From: Halomonas heilongjiangensis
GTDB taxonomy: Bacteria > Pseudomonadota > Gammaproteobacteria > Pseudomonadales > Halomonadaceae
Assembly (NCBI RefSeq): GCF_002879645.1
Contig: NZ_PNRE01000061.1
Location: 19,926 to 83,925, forward strand
Direction of reading: 5' to 3'
Length of the DNA: 64,000 bases
Position 1 is the first letter of the stretch. Every line of letters begins with the position of its first letter. The translations under genes were made by a program, and so were the position numbers. Under the pieces are notes generated by a model. The model searched no databases, was not told the DNA's origin, and saw only the letters and a list, made by a program, of their open reading frames with translations. Below are positions 22,957-30,912 of the stretch, one piece after another.

Positions 22957-23430
22957 CTACTTGATGACCCGCAGCGAGGGGCGCCCCTTGCGAGGCCGGG
23001 CCTCGCCGTCGGCATCCACCCCCGACTCCCCGGCTTCAGGATCGTCGCCCGGCGCCTCGGCATCGACACTGGAAAGCACCGGCTCGTCGGCCTCGGGCTT
23101 GGCCGACTCCGGCAGCACTGGCTCGTGGCCGAACACCATGCCTACGCCGTTCTCGCGCGCATAGATCGCCACGAGCGCCGAGATCGGCACCATGATGCGC
23201 ATCGGCTGGCCACCGAAGCGGGCACTGAACCCCAGCGCCTCGTTCTCCATGAAGAGATCTCGCACCGCGGTGGGCGCCATGTTGAGCACGATCTGGCCGT
23301 TCTGCACGAACTGGCGCGGCACCTCGACGCCGGGCTGCTCGGCATCGACGACGATATAGGGGGTGAGCTCGTTGTCCAGCAACCACTGGTACAGGGCTCT
23401 GGCGAGATAGGGGCGGCTCGATTGCATCAT
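22957..23430 (-). CDS. sspB: ClpXP protease specificity-enhancing factor SspB
   Basis: A 157-residue adaptor that delivers ssrA-tagged proteins to ClpXP. The folded N-terminal domain includes RPYLARALYQWLLDNELTPY and GQIVLNMAPTAV. A long acidic, flexible linker follows, and the conserved ClpX-binding tail RKGRPSLRVIK ends the protein. AGGAGG lies 5 and 8 bases before two adjacent ATG codons (23430 and 23427); either may be used. It lies 49 bp after sspA, the usual sspA-sspB pair. Confidence 0.95.
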   Translation of the reverse strand: MMQSSRPYLARALYQWLLDNELTPYIVVDAEQPGVEVPRQFVQNGQIVLNMAPTAVRDLFMENEALGFSARFGGQPMRIMVPISALVAIYARENGVGMVFGHEPVLPESAKPEADEPVLSSVDAEAPGDDPEAGESGVDADGEARPRKGRPSLRVIK

Positions 23431-23479
23431 CTTGCCCTCCTGCATTGGGGAGCCCGGACCAAGGGGCCGGGACTCGGAT

Positions 23480-24106
23480 TCAGGGACGCATCTCGCGTTC
23501 GCTTTCGCTCAGCGCGGCCTTGAAGCCCTCGCGGTCGAACAACCGCTCCATGTAGCCGGTCAGCGGCTTGATCTGCGGCTCCGGCAATTCGATACCCAGC
23601 ACCGGCAGGCGCCAGAGGATCGGGGCCAGACAGCAGTCGACCAGAGTGAACTCCTCGCTCATGAAGAACGGCATGTCCTCGAAGATCGGCGAGATGCCGA
23701 TCAGGCTCTCGCGTAACTCCTTGCGTGCCTTCTCGGCCTCCTTCCGGGGCGAGCCGAGGATCTGGTCGACCAACGGGCACCATTCGCGCTCGATGCGATG
23801 CATCCACAGGCGGCTCTGGGCCCGGGCCACCGGATACACCGGCAACAGCGGCGGATGCGGGAAACGCTCGTCCAGGTACTCCATCATCACCTTCGACTCA
23901 TAGAGCACCAGGTCCCGGTCCAGCAGCGTGGGAACGCTGTTGTAGGGGTTGAGGTCGGCGAGCTCCTCGGGGTGCTGCTCGTCGGTGACCTCGACGATAT
24001 CCACCGCCACGCCCTTCTCGGCGAGCACGATGCGTACACGATGACTGAAGTGGTCATCGCCCCCGGAGTAGAAGATCATCGACGACCGCTTGGCCACTAC
24101 ACCCAT
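23480..24106 (-). CDS. sspA: Stringent starvation protein A
   Basis: A 208-residue glutathione-S-transferase-fold protein that binds RNA polymerase and supports stationary-phase and acid-stress transcription in relatives. The N-terminal thioredoxin-like domain has [23 protein letters not shown] and [34 protein letters not shown]. The C-terminal helical domain contains [27 protein letters not shown] is seven bases before the ATG. It follows petC after two hairpins and has its own promoter. Confidence 0.96.
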   Translation of the reverse strand: MGVVAKRSSMIFYSGGDDHFSHRVRIVLAEKGVAVDIVEVTDEQHPEELADLNPYNSVPTLLDRDLVLYESKVMMEYLDERFPHPPLLPVYPVARAQSRLWMHRIEREWCPLVDQILGSPRKEAEKARKELRESLIGISPIFEDMPFFMSEEFTLVDCCLAPILWRLPVLGIELPEPQIKPLTGYMERLFDREGFKAALSESEREMRP

Positions 24107-24136
24107 GAAACAATCCTCGCATCAGTTCGAACCGGA

Positions 24137-24145
24137 ATGATAACA
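24137..24145 (-). promoter_or_regulatory. Extended -10 promoter element for sspA-sspB
   Basis: The minus strand carries TGTTATCAT, a TGn-extended -10, ending 31 bp before the sspA ATG. No strong -35 is seen, which is tolerated for extended -10 promoters. Confidence 0.5.
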
Positions 24146-24197
24146 CGACAGCCCCCGCCTTGAGGGGCCGAGCACGAACCACCTTGCATGAACCACA

Positions 24198-24250
24198 GGG
24201 GGCGCATGGCCTCCGGCCACACGCCCCCGGTCACGTCCGTCGCTGACGGA
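24198..24250 (-). terminator. Two hairpins after petC
   Basis: A small stem (TCCGTC/GACGGA, 24236-24250) abuts the petC stop codon. A larger bipartite stem (7-bp outer arms at 24198-24204 and 24222-24228, with an inner GGCC arm) follows. There is no T-run, so termination may be partial, with read-through into sspA-sspB. Confidence 0.5.
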
Positions 24251-25018
24251 TCAGTGGATGTCGCGCCAGTACTCGCGCTTCAGCAGGTAGGCGATGACAC
24301 CGAAGATGAAGATGAAGATCAGCACCTTGGGCGCCAGGGTCTGGGCATGCAGCTTGGACGGCTCGCCGACGTAGACCAGGAAGTTGGTCAGGTCATAGAC
24401 CGCCTCCTCGAACTCGTCGGGCTCCATGGCCCCCGGCTGGGTCACCTGCAGCACTTCGCAGGACTGGTACTTGCCGGTCAACGGATCGAGTTCGGCGCCC
24501 TCGATGGGGCGGTCGCTCTCGGCGCAGACCTTCTCCTGTACCCCCTGCAGCGGCTCGAGCACGTTGGGCATCGCCACCATGTCGAAGACGGCGTTGTTGA
24601 CGCCGGTCGCACGGCTTGGATCCTTGTAGAAGCTCAACAGGTAGGAGTAGATCCAGTCCCCACCACGCAGGCGACCATGCAGGGTCAGATCGGGTGCGGC
24701 GGCACCGAACCAGTTGTCCCCGTCCTCGCGAGTCATCGCCACGTGCATCTGGTCGTTGTAGGCCAGGTCCGAGGAGAAGATCAGGTTCTGCTCGACCAGA
24801 TCCTGGGGCATACCGAAATCCTCGGCGGCCCGGGCGAAACGCTGGTGCTCCAGGGAGTGGCAGCCCATGCAGTAGTTCACGTAGAGCTGCATGCCACGCT
24901 GCAGTGACTCCTGGTTGCTCAGGTCCGGGGTCATGGAGTGGGGCACGTCCTCGGCCCCGGCACCCAGCGCTGTTAAGGGCACCAGCGCGAAGAGCAGTGC
25001 GAACAGTTGCTTTTTCAT
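24251..25018 (-). CDS. petC: Ubiquinol-cytochrome c reductase, cytochrome c1 subunit
   Basis: A 255-residue cytochrome c1 of the bc1 complex, passing electrons from the Rieske centre to soluble cytochrome c. It has a signal peptide (residues 1-20), the haem c motif C50-M-G-C53-H54, and a C-terminal membrane anchor (residues 230-246) ending with basic residues. Methionines in the middle of the protein could supply the sixth haem ligand. It overlaps petB by one base (TAATG). Confidence 0.96.
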   Translation of the reverse strand: MKKQLFALLFALVPLTALGAGAEDVPHSMTPDLSNQESLQRGMQLYVNYCMGCHSLEHQRFARAAEDFGMPQDLVEQNLIFSSDLAYNDQMHVAMTREDGDNWFGAAAPDLTLHGRLRGGDWIYSYLLSFYKDPSRATGVNNAVFDMVAMPNVLEPLQGVQEKVCAESDRPIEGAELDPLTGKYQSCEVLQVTQPGAMEPDEFEEAVYDLTNFLVYVGEPSKLHAQTLAPKVLIFIFIFGVIAYLLKREYWRDIH

Positions 25019-26277
25019 TAGCCAGTCACCCTCTCCGGAACGGGTTTGGTCTTCTCCAGCCGGGTGTAGAGCGGCATCAGCAGGAAGAAGGCGAAATACA
25101 GGGCGGTGCAGAGCTGCGCCACCGCGGTACGCAGCGCCGTGGCCGGCAGCGCCCCGAGGATACCCAGGATCACGAAGCTGACCGCAAACAGCACCAGCAT
25201 GACCTTGGACATCCAGCCCTTGTAGCGCATCGAACGCACCGGGCTGCGGTCGAGCCAGGGCAGCACGAAGAGCACCGCAATGGCGCCGCCCATGAACAGC
25301 ACCCCGAGGAACTTGGCGTCGAGCCCGAAGAGGTCGAAGGTGATGGCCCGCAGGATCGCGTAGAAGGGCGTGAAGTACCACACCGGCGCGATGTGGTCAG
25401 GCGTGACCATGGGGTTGGCAGGCTCGAAGTTGGGTCGCTCGAGGAAATAGCCACCGCCCTCCGGGAAATAGAACACCACCACGGCGAAGACGAACAGGAA
25501 GACCGCCACGCCGACGATATCCTTCACCGTGTAGTAGGGATGGAACGGGATGCCGTCGAGTGGCTTGCCGGTCTCGTCCTTCTTGGCCTTGATGTCGATG
25601 CCGTCGGGGTTGTTGGAGCCGACCTCGTGCAGGGCGATCAGGTGCAGGACCACCAGTGCCAGGATCACGATGGGCAGCGCCACCACGTGCAGGGCGAAGA
25701 AGCGGTTCAGGGTGATGCCCGAGATCAGGAAGTCGCCCCGCACCCACTGGGCCAGATCCGGGCCGATGAACGGGATCGCCGAGAACAGCGAGATGATCAC
25801 CTGCGCCCCCCAGTAGGACATCTGCCCCCAGGGCAGCAGGTAGCCCATGAAGGCCTCGGCCATCAGCAGCAGGTAGATCGCCATGCCGAAGATCCACACC
25901 AGCTCGCGGGGCGCCTTGTAGGAGCCGTAGAGCAGGCCGCGGAACATGTGCAGGTAGACGACGACGAAGAAGGCCGAGGCACCGGTGGAGTGCAGGTAGC
26001 GGATCAGCCAGCCGTACTCCACGTCGCGCATGATGTACTCGACCGAGGCAAAGGCACCCTCGGCCGAAGGATTGTAGCTCATCGTCAGCCACACGCCGGT
26101 GAGGATCTGGTTGACCAGTACCAGCAAGGCCAGCGAACCGAAGAAGTACCAGAAGTTGAAGTTCTTCGGCGCGTAGTACTTGGACAGGTGGTCCTGCCAC
26201 ATCTGGGTGGCAGGAAAGCGGTCATCGACCCAGCGCATGAGGCCGCGTTCCGCCTTGACGCGATTCGGGGTACCCAT
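25018..26277 (-). CDS. petB: Ubiquinol-cytochrome c reductase, cytochrome b subunit
   Basis: A 419-residue inner-membrane diheme cytochrome b with eight to nine hydrophobic helices. Likely haem ligands are H96 and H110 (second helix) and H197 and H212 (fourth helix). The second pair is 15 residues apart, one more than in mitochondrial cytochrome b. At the quinol-oxidation site the usual PEWY loop reads PVWY (residues 298-301). It overlaps petA upstream and petC downstream by one base each, giving a petABC operon. Confidence 0.97.
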   Translation of the reverse strand: MGTPNRVKAERGLMRWVDDRFPATQMWQDHLSKYYAPKNFNFWYFFGSLALLVLVNQILTGVWLTMSYNPSAEGAFASVEYIMRDVEYGWLIRYLHSTGASAFFVVVYLHMFRGLLYGSYKAPRELVWIFGMAIYLLLMAEAFMGYLLPWGQMSYWGAQVIISLFSAIPFIGPDLAQWVRGDFLISGITLNRFFALHVVALPIVILALVVLHLIALHEVGSNNPDGIDIKAKKDETGKPLDGIPFHPYYTVKDIVGVAVFLFVFAVVVFYFPEGGGYFLERPNFEPANPMVTPDHIAPVWYFTPFYAILRAITFDLFGLDAKFLGVLFMGGAIAVLFVLPWLDRSPVRSMRYKGWMSKVMLVLFAVSFVILGILGALPATALRTAVAQLCTALYFAFFLLMPLYTRLEKTKPVPERVTG

Positions 26278-26867
26278 CAGGCAGTCTCCTCATCTTCACC
26301 GACGATGATGTCATCGTCTTCAAAGCGGTACGGCGGCACCTCGAGGTTGGTCGGGGCCGGCACGTTGCGGAATACCCGTCCCGCCAGGTCGAAATAGGAG
26401 CCGTGGCAGGGACAGAAGAAGCCGCCCGGCCAGTTGTCCATGTCAACCGCATCCGGCTCGGGCCGGTAGAGCGGCGAACAGCCCAGGTGGGTGCAGATAC
26501 CGATCAACACGCCGATCTCGGGACGAATGGAACGCAACGGTCCGCTGACATACCCCGGCTGCTGGGGAACCTCGGAATCCGGGTCGGAGAAACGCGCCGG
26601 GTCGCTGCTCTCGGTCCGCTCGATCATCTCGGGGGTGCGATTGATGACCCACACCGGCCGCCCCCGCCATTCGACGGTCATGCGCTGACCCGGTTCGAGC
26701 TTGGAGATGTCAGCTCGTACCGGCGCACCCGCCGCCCTTGCCCTGGCACTGGGCTGCCAGGAAGCCACAAAGGGGACCGCTACCCCGACGGCACCCACCG
26801 CACCCACAACGGTGGTGGCACCCACGAGGAAACGGCGCCGACCCTTGTTCACGCCGTTGTCTGCCAT
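26277..26867 (-). CDS. petA: Ubiquinol-cytochrome c reductase, Rieske iron-sulfur subunit
   Basis: A 196-residue Rieske protein. The N-terminus has a twin-arginine-type motif (GRRRFLVGATT) and a membrane helix at about residues 13-35. The [2Fe-2S] ligands are in C125-T-H127-L-G-C130 and C152-P-C154-H155. It is the first gene of petABC and overlaps petB by one base. Confidence 0.97.
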   Translation of the reverse strand: MADNGVNKGRRRFLVGATTVVGAVGAVGVAVPFVASWQPSARARAAGAPVRADISKLEPGQRMTVEWRGRPVWVINRTPEMIERTESSDPARFSDPDSEVPQQPGYVSGPLRSIRPEIGVLIGICTHLGCSPLYRPEPDAVDMDNWPGGFFCPCHGSYFDLAGRVFRNVPAPTNLEVPPYRFEDDDIIVGEDEETA

Positions 26868-26949
26868 TTCAGGTTTCTCCCATCAGCTTACCCGTCGTTC
26901 CATCACGGGCAGGAACGCATCCCGCGACCACGGACACCAAATGCGCACT

Positions 26950-26978
26950 ATGGTAAAAAATCGTGACGCCCCGCACAA
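26950..26978 (-). promoter_or_regulatory. Sigma-70 promoter of petABC
   Basis: On the minus strand: -35 TTGTGC (26973-26978), 17-bp spacer, -10 TACCAT (26950-26955), 82 bp before the petA ATG. A short dyad (CCACC...GGTGG, around 26985-27003) lies just upstream of the -35. Confidence 0.5.
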
Positions 26979-27033
26979 GGACAACCACCCTTGACCAAGG
27001 TGGAAAGCCGGCGACAAATCATTGATCAGGAAT

Positions 27034-27070
27034 AAAAAAACGCCCAGGTCATGGGACCCGGGCGTTTTTT
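27034..27070. terminator. Intrinsic terminator after rpsI (likely bidirectional)
   Basis: A GC-rich stem (CGCCCgGGTC/GACCtGGGCG in the minus-strand reading) is flanked by a 7-base A-run on one side and a 6-base T-run on the other, 17 bp after the rpsI stop. It ends the rplM-rpsI transcript before the petA promoter. Confidence 0.88.
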
Positions 27071-27087
27071 CTCGCCGCAGCGACCGC

Positions 27088-27477
27088 TTAACGCTTGGAG
27101 AACTGCGGGCGGCGACGCGCCTTGCGCAGGCCGACCTTCTTGCGCTCGACCTGACGGGCGTCACGGGTGACGTAGCCGGCTTCGCGCAGCGACTTGCGGA
27201 ATTCCTCGTTGTACACCATCAGGGCACGGGTGATGCCGTGACGGATGGCCCCGGCCTGGGACGAACCGCCGCCGCCCTTGACGGTGACGAAGACGTCGAA
27301 CTGGTTCAGGGTGTCGGTCAGCTCCAGCGGCTGACGGACCACCATGCGCCCGGTGACGCGACCGAAGTACTGGTCCAGCTCACGGCTGTTGACGATGATC
27401 TTGCCGGTGCCCGGCTTCAGGAAGACGCGGGCGGTAGAGGTCTTGCGGCGCCCGGTACCGTAATACTGCTGTGTCAT
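27088..27477 (-). CDS. rpsI: 30S ribosomal protein S9
   Basis: A 129-residue ribosomal protein whose C-terminal tail ([11 protein letters not shown]) contacts P-site tRNA. Family landmarks include [20 protein letters not shown] at the start and [19 protein letters not shown] near residue 66. It follows rplM by 13 bp in the conserved rplM-rpsI operon and ends at a strong terminator. Confidence 0.99.
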   Translation of the reverse strand: MTQQYYGTGRRKTSTARVFLKPGTGKIIVNSRELDQYFGRVTGRMVVRQPLELTDTLNQFDVFVTVKGGGGSSQAGAIRHGITRALMVYNEEFRKSLREAGYVTRDARQVERKKVGLRKARRRPQFSKR

Positions 27478-27490
27478 GGCGAAGACTCCC

Positions 27491-27919
27491 TCAGATGTTC
27501 AGTTCTTGCGGCTGCTGGGCAGCATGCGGATGCTCGGTGCCGGCATAGACCTTGAGCTTGGAATACATGGCACGACCCAGGGGACCCTTCGGCAGCATGC
27601 CCTTCACGGCGGACTCGATGATGCGCTCCGGCGCGTGCTCGACCAGCTTGTCGAAGGTCATGGAGCGCAGGCCACCCGGATAACCGGTGTGGCGATAATA
27701 GGTCTTGGCCTTGGCCTTGTTGCCGGTGACCTTCACCTTCTCGGCATTGATCACGACGATGTAGTCGCCGGTATCGACATGCGGGGTGAATTCCGGCTTG
27801 TGCTTGCCGCGCAGGCGACGAGCGATTTCGGTGGCCAGACGGCCGAGCGTCTTGTCCGTGGCGTCGACGACGTACCAGTCGCGCTGGACGGACTGCGGTT
27901 TGGCAGTGAACGTCTTCAT
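27491..27919 (-). CDS. rplM: 50S ribosomal protein L13
   Basis: A 142-residue ribosomal protein starting [20 protein letters not shown], with [32 protein letters not shown] in the middle. Length is canonical. The ATG at 27919 fits the family start; an upstream in-frame codon extends into the leader. A structured leader of about 115 nt separates it from its promoter. L13 is known to autoregulate this operon in E. coli. Confidence 0.99.
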   Translation of the reverse strand: MKTFTAKPQSVQRDWYVVDATDKTLGRLATEIARRLRGKHKPEFTPHVDTGDYIVVINAEKVKVTGNKAKAKTYYRHTGYPGGLRSMTFDKLVEHAPERIIESAVKGMLPKGPLGRAMYSKLKVYAGTEHPHAAQQPQELNI

Positions 27920-27945
27920 GGAGGTATCACCAGATCGATGTATTG

Positions 27946-27977
27946 GGTCCTGCCGCCGGAGCGCCCGGCATGGGACC
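27946..27977 (-). promoter_or_regulatory. Structured leader hairpin of rplM-rpsI mRNA
   Basis: The rplM leader can fold into a two-part stem: outer GGTCC/GGACC (27946-27950 with 27973-27977) and inner GCCGG/CCGGC (27955-27959 with 27965-27969), separated by an internal loop. It ends 26 bp before the start codon. It is a candidate L13 autoregulatory site by analogy with E. coli; binding is inferred. Confidence 0.45.
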
Positions 27978-28039
27978 ATCCCTATTCTTCTTGGTTGCCC
28001 CGCCTCGCGGAGGACGGCACAACGGTCGAGCGAGCGCGC

Positions 28040-28069
28040 ATTCTACACGAGCCACCGGTGCCAAGGCAA
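28040..28069 (-). promoter_or_regulatory. Sigma-70 promoter of rplM-rpsI
   Basis: On the minus strand: -35 TTGCCT (28064-28069), an 18-bp spacer ending in TG, and -10 TAGAAT (28040-28045). The predicted start gives a leader of about 115 nt. A heptamer tandem repeat begins 10 bp upstream of the -35. Confidence 0.65.
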
Positions 28070-28079
28070 TGCCGCACTC

Positions 28080-28107
28080 AAGCTCGAAGCTCGAAGCTCG
28101 AAGCTCG
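28080..28107. repeat. Tandem heptamer repeat (AAGCTCG x4)
   Basis: Four exact head-to-tail copies of AAGCTCG, followed by a partial copy, lie between zapE and the rplM promoter. A related pair, CTTACAGCT, recurs at about 28150-28170. Such 7-bp repeats are, to my recollection, common in intergenic regions of Halomonas-type genomes; copy number is prone to slippage. Confidence 0.85.
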
Positions 28108-28169
28108 AAGCCAGACTCTTGCCTCCGGCATCTGAATCAAGATTTTTCTTACAGCTTAAGGCTTACAGC

Positions 28170-28184
28170 TCCCGGCGAAGCCGG
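28170..28184 (-). terminator. Hairpin just after zapE stop
   Basis: CCCGGC/GCCGGG with loop TTC (minus-strand reading) begins one base after the zapE stop codon. There is no T-run after it, so it is a weak candidate for termination or 3'-end protection. Confidence 0.4.
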
Positions 28185-28185
28185 G

Positions 28186-29370
28186 TCACGGCTTGTGCGG
28201 CAGCGCCAGGTACTCGTGGGACTGCATCTCCTGGAGGCGCGAGAGGGTGCGCTGGAACTCGAACTCCAGGCGGCCGTCGGCGTAGAGCCGCTCGGCCGGC
28301 ACCTCGGCGGACATCAACAGCTTGACACCGCGATCATAGAATTCGTCGACCATGTTGATGAAACGCCGCGCCTGGTCGTCGGTGGCGCCGCTCATGCGGG
28401 TCACGTTGGAGACCAGTACCGTGTGGTACTCCCGGGCCAGCTCGATGTAGTCGTTCTGGCTACGCGGTCCGTCGCACAGCTCGCCAAACTCGAACCACAC
28501 CACGTCGTCATGCAGCCGCCGGGTGTGCAGTACCCGGTGGTTGATCTCGATGGGCGCCCCCTCCTCTCCCTCATGGCCGGCGATCTCGCGAAAGCTGCGG
28601 GCGAGTTCACGTTCGGCACCGGCGTCGAGCGGGGCGTGGAAGATCTCGGCACGCTCCAGGGCCCGCAGGCGATAGTCGATGCCGGAATCGACGTTGACCA
28701 CCTCGCAGTGGCGGTTGAGCAGGTCGATGGCGGGCAGGAAGCGCGCCCGCTGGAGGCCGTCCCTGTAGAGGTCGTCGGGCACGATGTTGGAGGTCGCCAC
28801 CAGCACCACGCCGTGCTCGAAGAGCGCCTCGAGCAGGGTGGCCAGGATCATGGCGTCGGTGATGTCCTTGACGAAGAACTCGTCGAAGCAGATCACCCGG
28901 GCCTCGCCGGCAAACTTGGCGGCGATCAGCCTGAGCGGGTTCTTCTCGCCCTTGTAGTGCTCGAGTTCGTTGTGCACCCGCTGCATGAAGCGGTGAAAAT
29001 GGGTGCGCATCTTGTCGGGGAAGGGCAGGGCCTCATGGAAGGTGTCGACCAGATAGGTCTTGCCGCGCCCCACGCCCCCCCAGAAGTAGAGACCGGTGAC
29101 CTCTGGCAGCGCCGGCTCGGCCGCCTCCTCGCGACGGCCGAAGAGCCCCGCCATGCGCGATTTCAGCCGCTTGCCAGCGGGAACCGCCCGGGGCCGGGCA
29201 CGCGGCCGCGCCACCAGCTCATCGAAGAGCCGCTGCAGGTGCTCCACCGCACGCTCCTGGGCCGGATCGTACTGGAAGTCGTCTCGCTCGAGATCGGCGC
29301 GGTAGCGAGCCATCGGCGTGGCGTGGCGGCTCGCGTCACGGGATGCTGACATGGTTGGCGATGCACTCAT
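28186..29370 (-). CDS. zapE: Cell division ATPase ZapE (AFG1-like)
   Basis: A 394-residue AAA+-like ATPase of the AFG1/ZapE family, which associates with the Z-ring late in constriction in E. coli. The Walker A motif YFWGGVGRGKTYLVDTF and Walker B ARVICFDEFFVKDITDAM are clear. The conserved family start is MARYRADLERDDFQYD (ATG at 29313), but an upstream ATG at 29370 lies just after the promoter and is used here provisionally. A still longer frame would start upstream of the -10. It neighbours zapG, a functional relative, in divergent orientation. Confidence 0.93.
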   Translation of the reverse strand: MSASPTMSASRDASRHATPMARYRADLERDDFQYDPAQERAVEHLQRLFDELVARPRARPRAVPAGKRLKSRMAGLFGRREEAAEPALPEVTGLYFWGGVGRGKTYLVDTFHEALPFPDKMRTHFHRFMQRVHNELEHYKGEKNPLRLIAAKFAGEARVICFDEFFVKDITDAMILATLLEALFEHGVVLVATSNIVPDDLYRDGLQRARFLPAIDLLNRHCEVVNVDSGIDYRLRALERAEIFHAPLDAGAERELARSFREIAGHEGEEGAPIEINHRVLHTRRLHDDVVWFEFGELCDGPRSQNDYIELAREYHTVLVSNVTRMSGATDDQARRFINMVDEFYDRGVKLLMSAEVPAERLYADGRLEFEFQRTLSRLQEMQSHEYLALPHKP

Positions 29371-29410
29371 GGAACGTCTATGACCTGCTCGCGGCTTCGA
29401 TGAGGACGGC

Positions 29411-29416
29411 ATTATA
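29411..29416 (-). promoter_or_regulatory. -10 element for zapE
   Basis: A perfect TATAAT on the minus strand, 41 bp before the ATG at 29370. The -35 position holds only GTGCGC. It rules out starts further upstream than about 29404. Confidence 0.5.
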
Positions 29417-29452
29417 CGCTTCCGGTCGACGCTGCGCACCGCTGCCGCCGCG

Positions 29453-29483
29453 TTGACCCGACGCGCGGCCTCGGCCCTATAAT
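29453..29483 (+). promoter_or_regulatory. Promoter of zapG
   Basis: TTGACC (29453-29458) and a perfect TATAAT (29478-29483) lie on the plus strand with a rather long 19-bp spacer, 79 bp before the zapG start codon. Confidence 0.5.
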
Positions 29484-29561
29484 GGGGCCACCGGGCAACC
29501 CGCCCTCGACACCGGACCCGCCTCGCGCACCGGATCGTCCGATAGCCGCAGGGAGACGAAT

Positions 29562-30005
29562 GTGGACGAAAGCAACATCAACTGGGTGCTGGCCATCGCC
29601 AGCCTGCTGGCCGGCATCGGCATCGGCGCACTGGGCTATCACCTGCTCAACGCCGGCGCCGGTCACCTGCAGACGCTCCGCCAGCGACTCGCGGAGCGCG
29701 ACCGCGAGTTGACCGCACTGAAGGACGGCATCGGCGACCATTTCACCGAGGTGACGGCGCTGGTCGAGAATCTCCAGCGCGACAGCGAGGCCCTGGCGCA
29801 GCGGCTCGAGGAAGGCGCGGCGACCCTTGGCAATGGTGTGCCCGCCCAACGTGGCCTGGAGGTGGCCCTGGCGGCCGAGGAGAAGGCAGCCAACGAGGAG
29901 TATGCCGTCCCACGCGACTACGCCGACGGCACCGGCGGCACCCTCTCGGAGGATTTCGGCCTGAAGGCCAACCAGAGCAACGCTCCCCAGCCCCCCCGCT
30001 ACTGA
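29562..30005 (+). CDS. zapG: DUF1043 inner-membrane protein ZapG (YhcB)
   Basis: A 147-residue membrane-anchored coiled-coil protein. One N-terminal transmembrane helix (about residues 7-28, NWVLAIASLLAGIGIGALGYHLL) is followed by a coiled coil to about residue 90 and a low-complexity tail. YhcB/ZapG coordinates envelope growth with division in E. coli. The start is a GTG with AGGGAG six bases upstream; an overlapping ATG two bases earlier is out of frame. Position next to zapE is conserved. Confidence 0.9.
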   Translation: MDESNINWVLAIASLLAGIGIGALGYHLLNAGAGHLQTLRQRLAERDRELTALKDGIGDHFTEVTALVENLQRDSEALAQRLEEGAATLGNGVPAQRGLEVALAAEEKAANEEYAVPRDYADGTGGTLSEDFGLKANQSNAPQPPRY

Positions 30006-30052
30006 CCGCGCCCCACCCACCGCTTTCGAGACGGCGCGACGACCCGGCGCCT

Positions 30053-30811
30053 TCAGGCCGGGTTGTCGATATCGACGAAGCGATGCTCGAGCCCGAATTC
30101 GCTTGCCAGCCACTCGCCCAGCGCCTGGACCCCATAACGCTCCGTGGCATGGTGGCCCGCCGCCAGATAGTGGATCCCCAGCTCCCGGGCCAGATGGGTC
30201 GTGCGCTCGGAGATCTCCCCCGAGAGGAAGGCATCGGCGCCGGCCTCCCAGGCGGCGGTGATCATGTCCTGGGCGCCGCCGGTGCACCAGGCGAGGCGGC
30301 GAATCTCGCCGCCATTCGCCGCCTCGATCAGCAGTGGCTCGCGCGCCAGCCGCTCGCCCACATGGCGGGCGAGCCCCGGGGCATCCAGCCCGGCTGGCGG
30401 CGCCCCCAGCCACAGCAGCCCCTCCCCCGGCGCGCCGTCGGCACAGCCGTCGACGCGCAAGTCCAGGCGCCTGGCCAGCTCGGCATTGTTGCCCAACTGC
30501 GGATGGGCATCGAGGGGCAGGTGATAGGCCAGCAGGTTGATGTCGTTGAGCAACAGGGTGCGGAGGCGGCGCTGTTTCATGCCGGTGATCGCCACCGGCT
30601 CGTTCTTCCAGAAGTAGCCGTGGTGCACCAGCAGCAGGTCGGCGCCCCAGGTCACCGCCTCGTCGAGCAGTGCCTGGCAGGCGGTGACGCCGGACATCAC
30701 CCGGACCACCCGATCGCGCCCGGCCACCTGGAGGCCGTTGACGGTGTAGTCCCTGAAGCGACCGGCATCGAGCTGGCGGTCGCAGGCGGCGACCAGTTCA
30801 TCACGATTCAT
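30053..30811 (-). CDS. Nif3-like dinuclear metal centre hexameric protein (DUF34/YbgI family)
   Basis: A 252-residue protein of the Nif3/DUF34 family, which forms toroidal hexamers with a dinuclear metal site; biochemical role unsettled (E. coli YbgI is proposed to be a GTP cyclohydrolase-like or metal-chaperone protein). Metal-ligand motifs include LLLVHHGYFWKNEP near residue 62 and LLAYHLPLDAHPQLGNN near residue 94. The C-terminal GIHYLAAGHHATERYGVQALGEWL near residue 211 supplies a further histidine pair. GGAGG precedes the ATG by five bases. It is divergent from the protease gene. Confidence 0.92.
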   Translation of the reverse strand: MNRDELVAACDRQLDAGRFRDYTVNGLQVAGRDRVVRVMSGVTACQALLDEAVTWGADLLLVHHGYFWKNEPVAITGMKQRRLRTLLLNDINLLAYHLPLDAHPQLGNNAELARRLDLRVDGCADGAPGEGLLWLGAPPAGLDAPGLARHVGERLAREPLLIEAANGGEIRRLAWCTGGAQDMITAAWEAGADAFLSGEISERTTHLARELGIHYLAAGHHATERYGVQALGEWLASEFGLEHRFVDIDNPA

Positions 30812-30840
30812 TCGCACCTCCGCGCATCGGGGAATCGGCA

Positions 30841-30849
30841 TGTTACACT
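30841..30849 (+). promoter_or_regulatory. Extended -10 promoter for the DegS/AlgW gene
   Basis: TGTTACACT, a TGn-extended -10, lies 64 bp before the ATG. No good -35 is seen. Confidence 0.45.
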
Positions 30850-30912
30850 GTCGCCATTGTATCGACCGCGGCCCCGGGTCGCGACAGCACCGCGAGTAAG
30901 GAAGCACCCCGC

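Noticed and set aside
28076..28110. CRISPR array
   Set aside because: The repeated unit is only 7 bp, contiguous, with no spacers and no cas genes nearby.
29371..29439. Upstream start of zapE at 29439
   Set aside because: It lies upstream of the TATAAT at 29411-29416, so it would not be in the transcript from that promoter.
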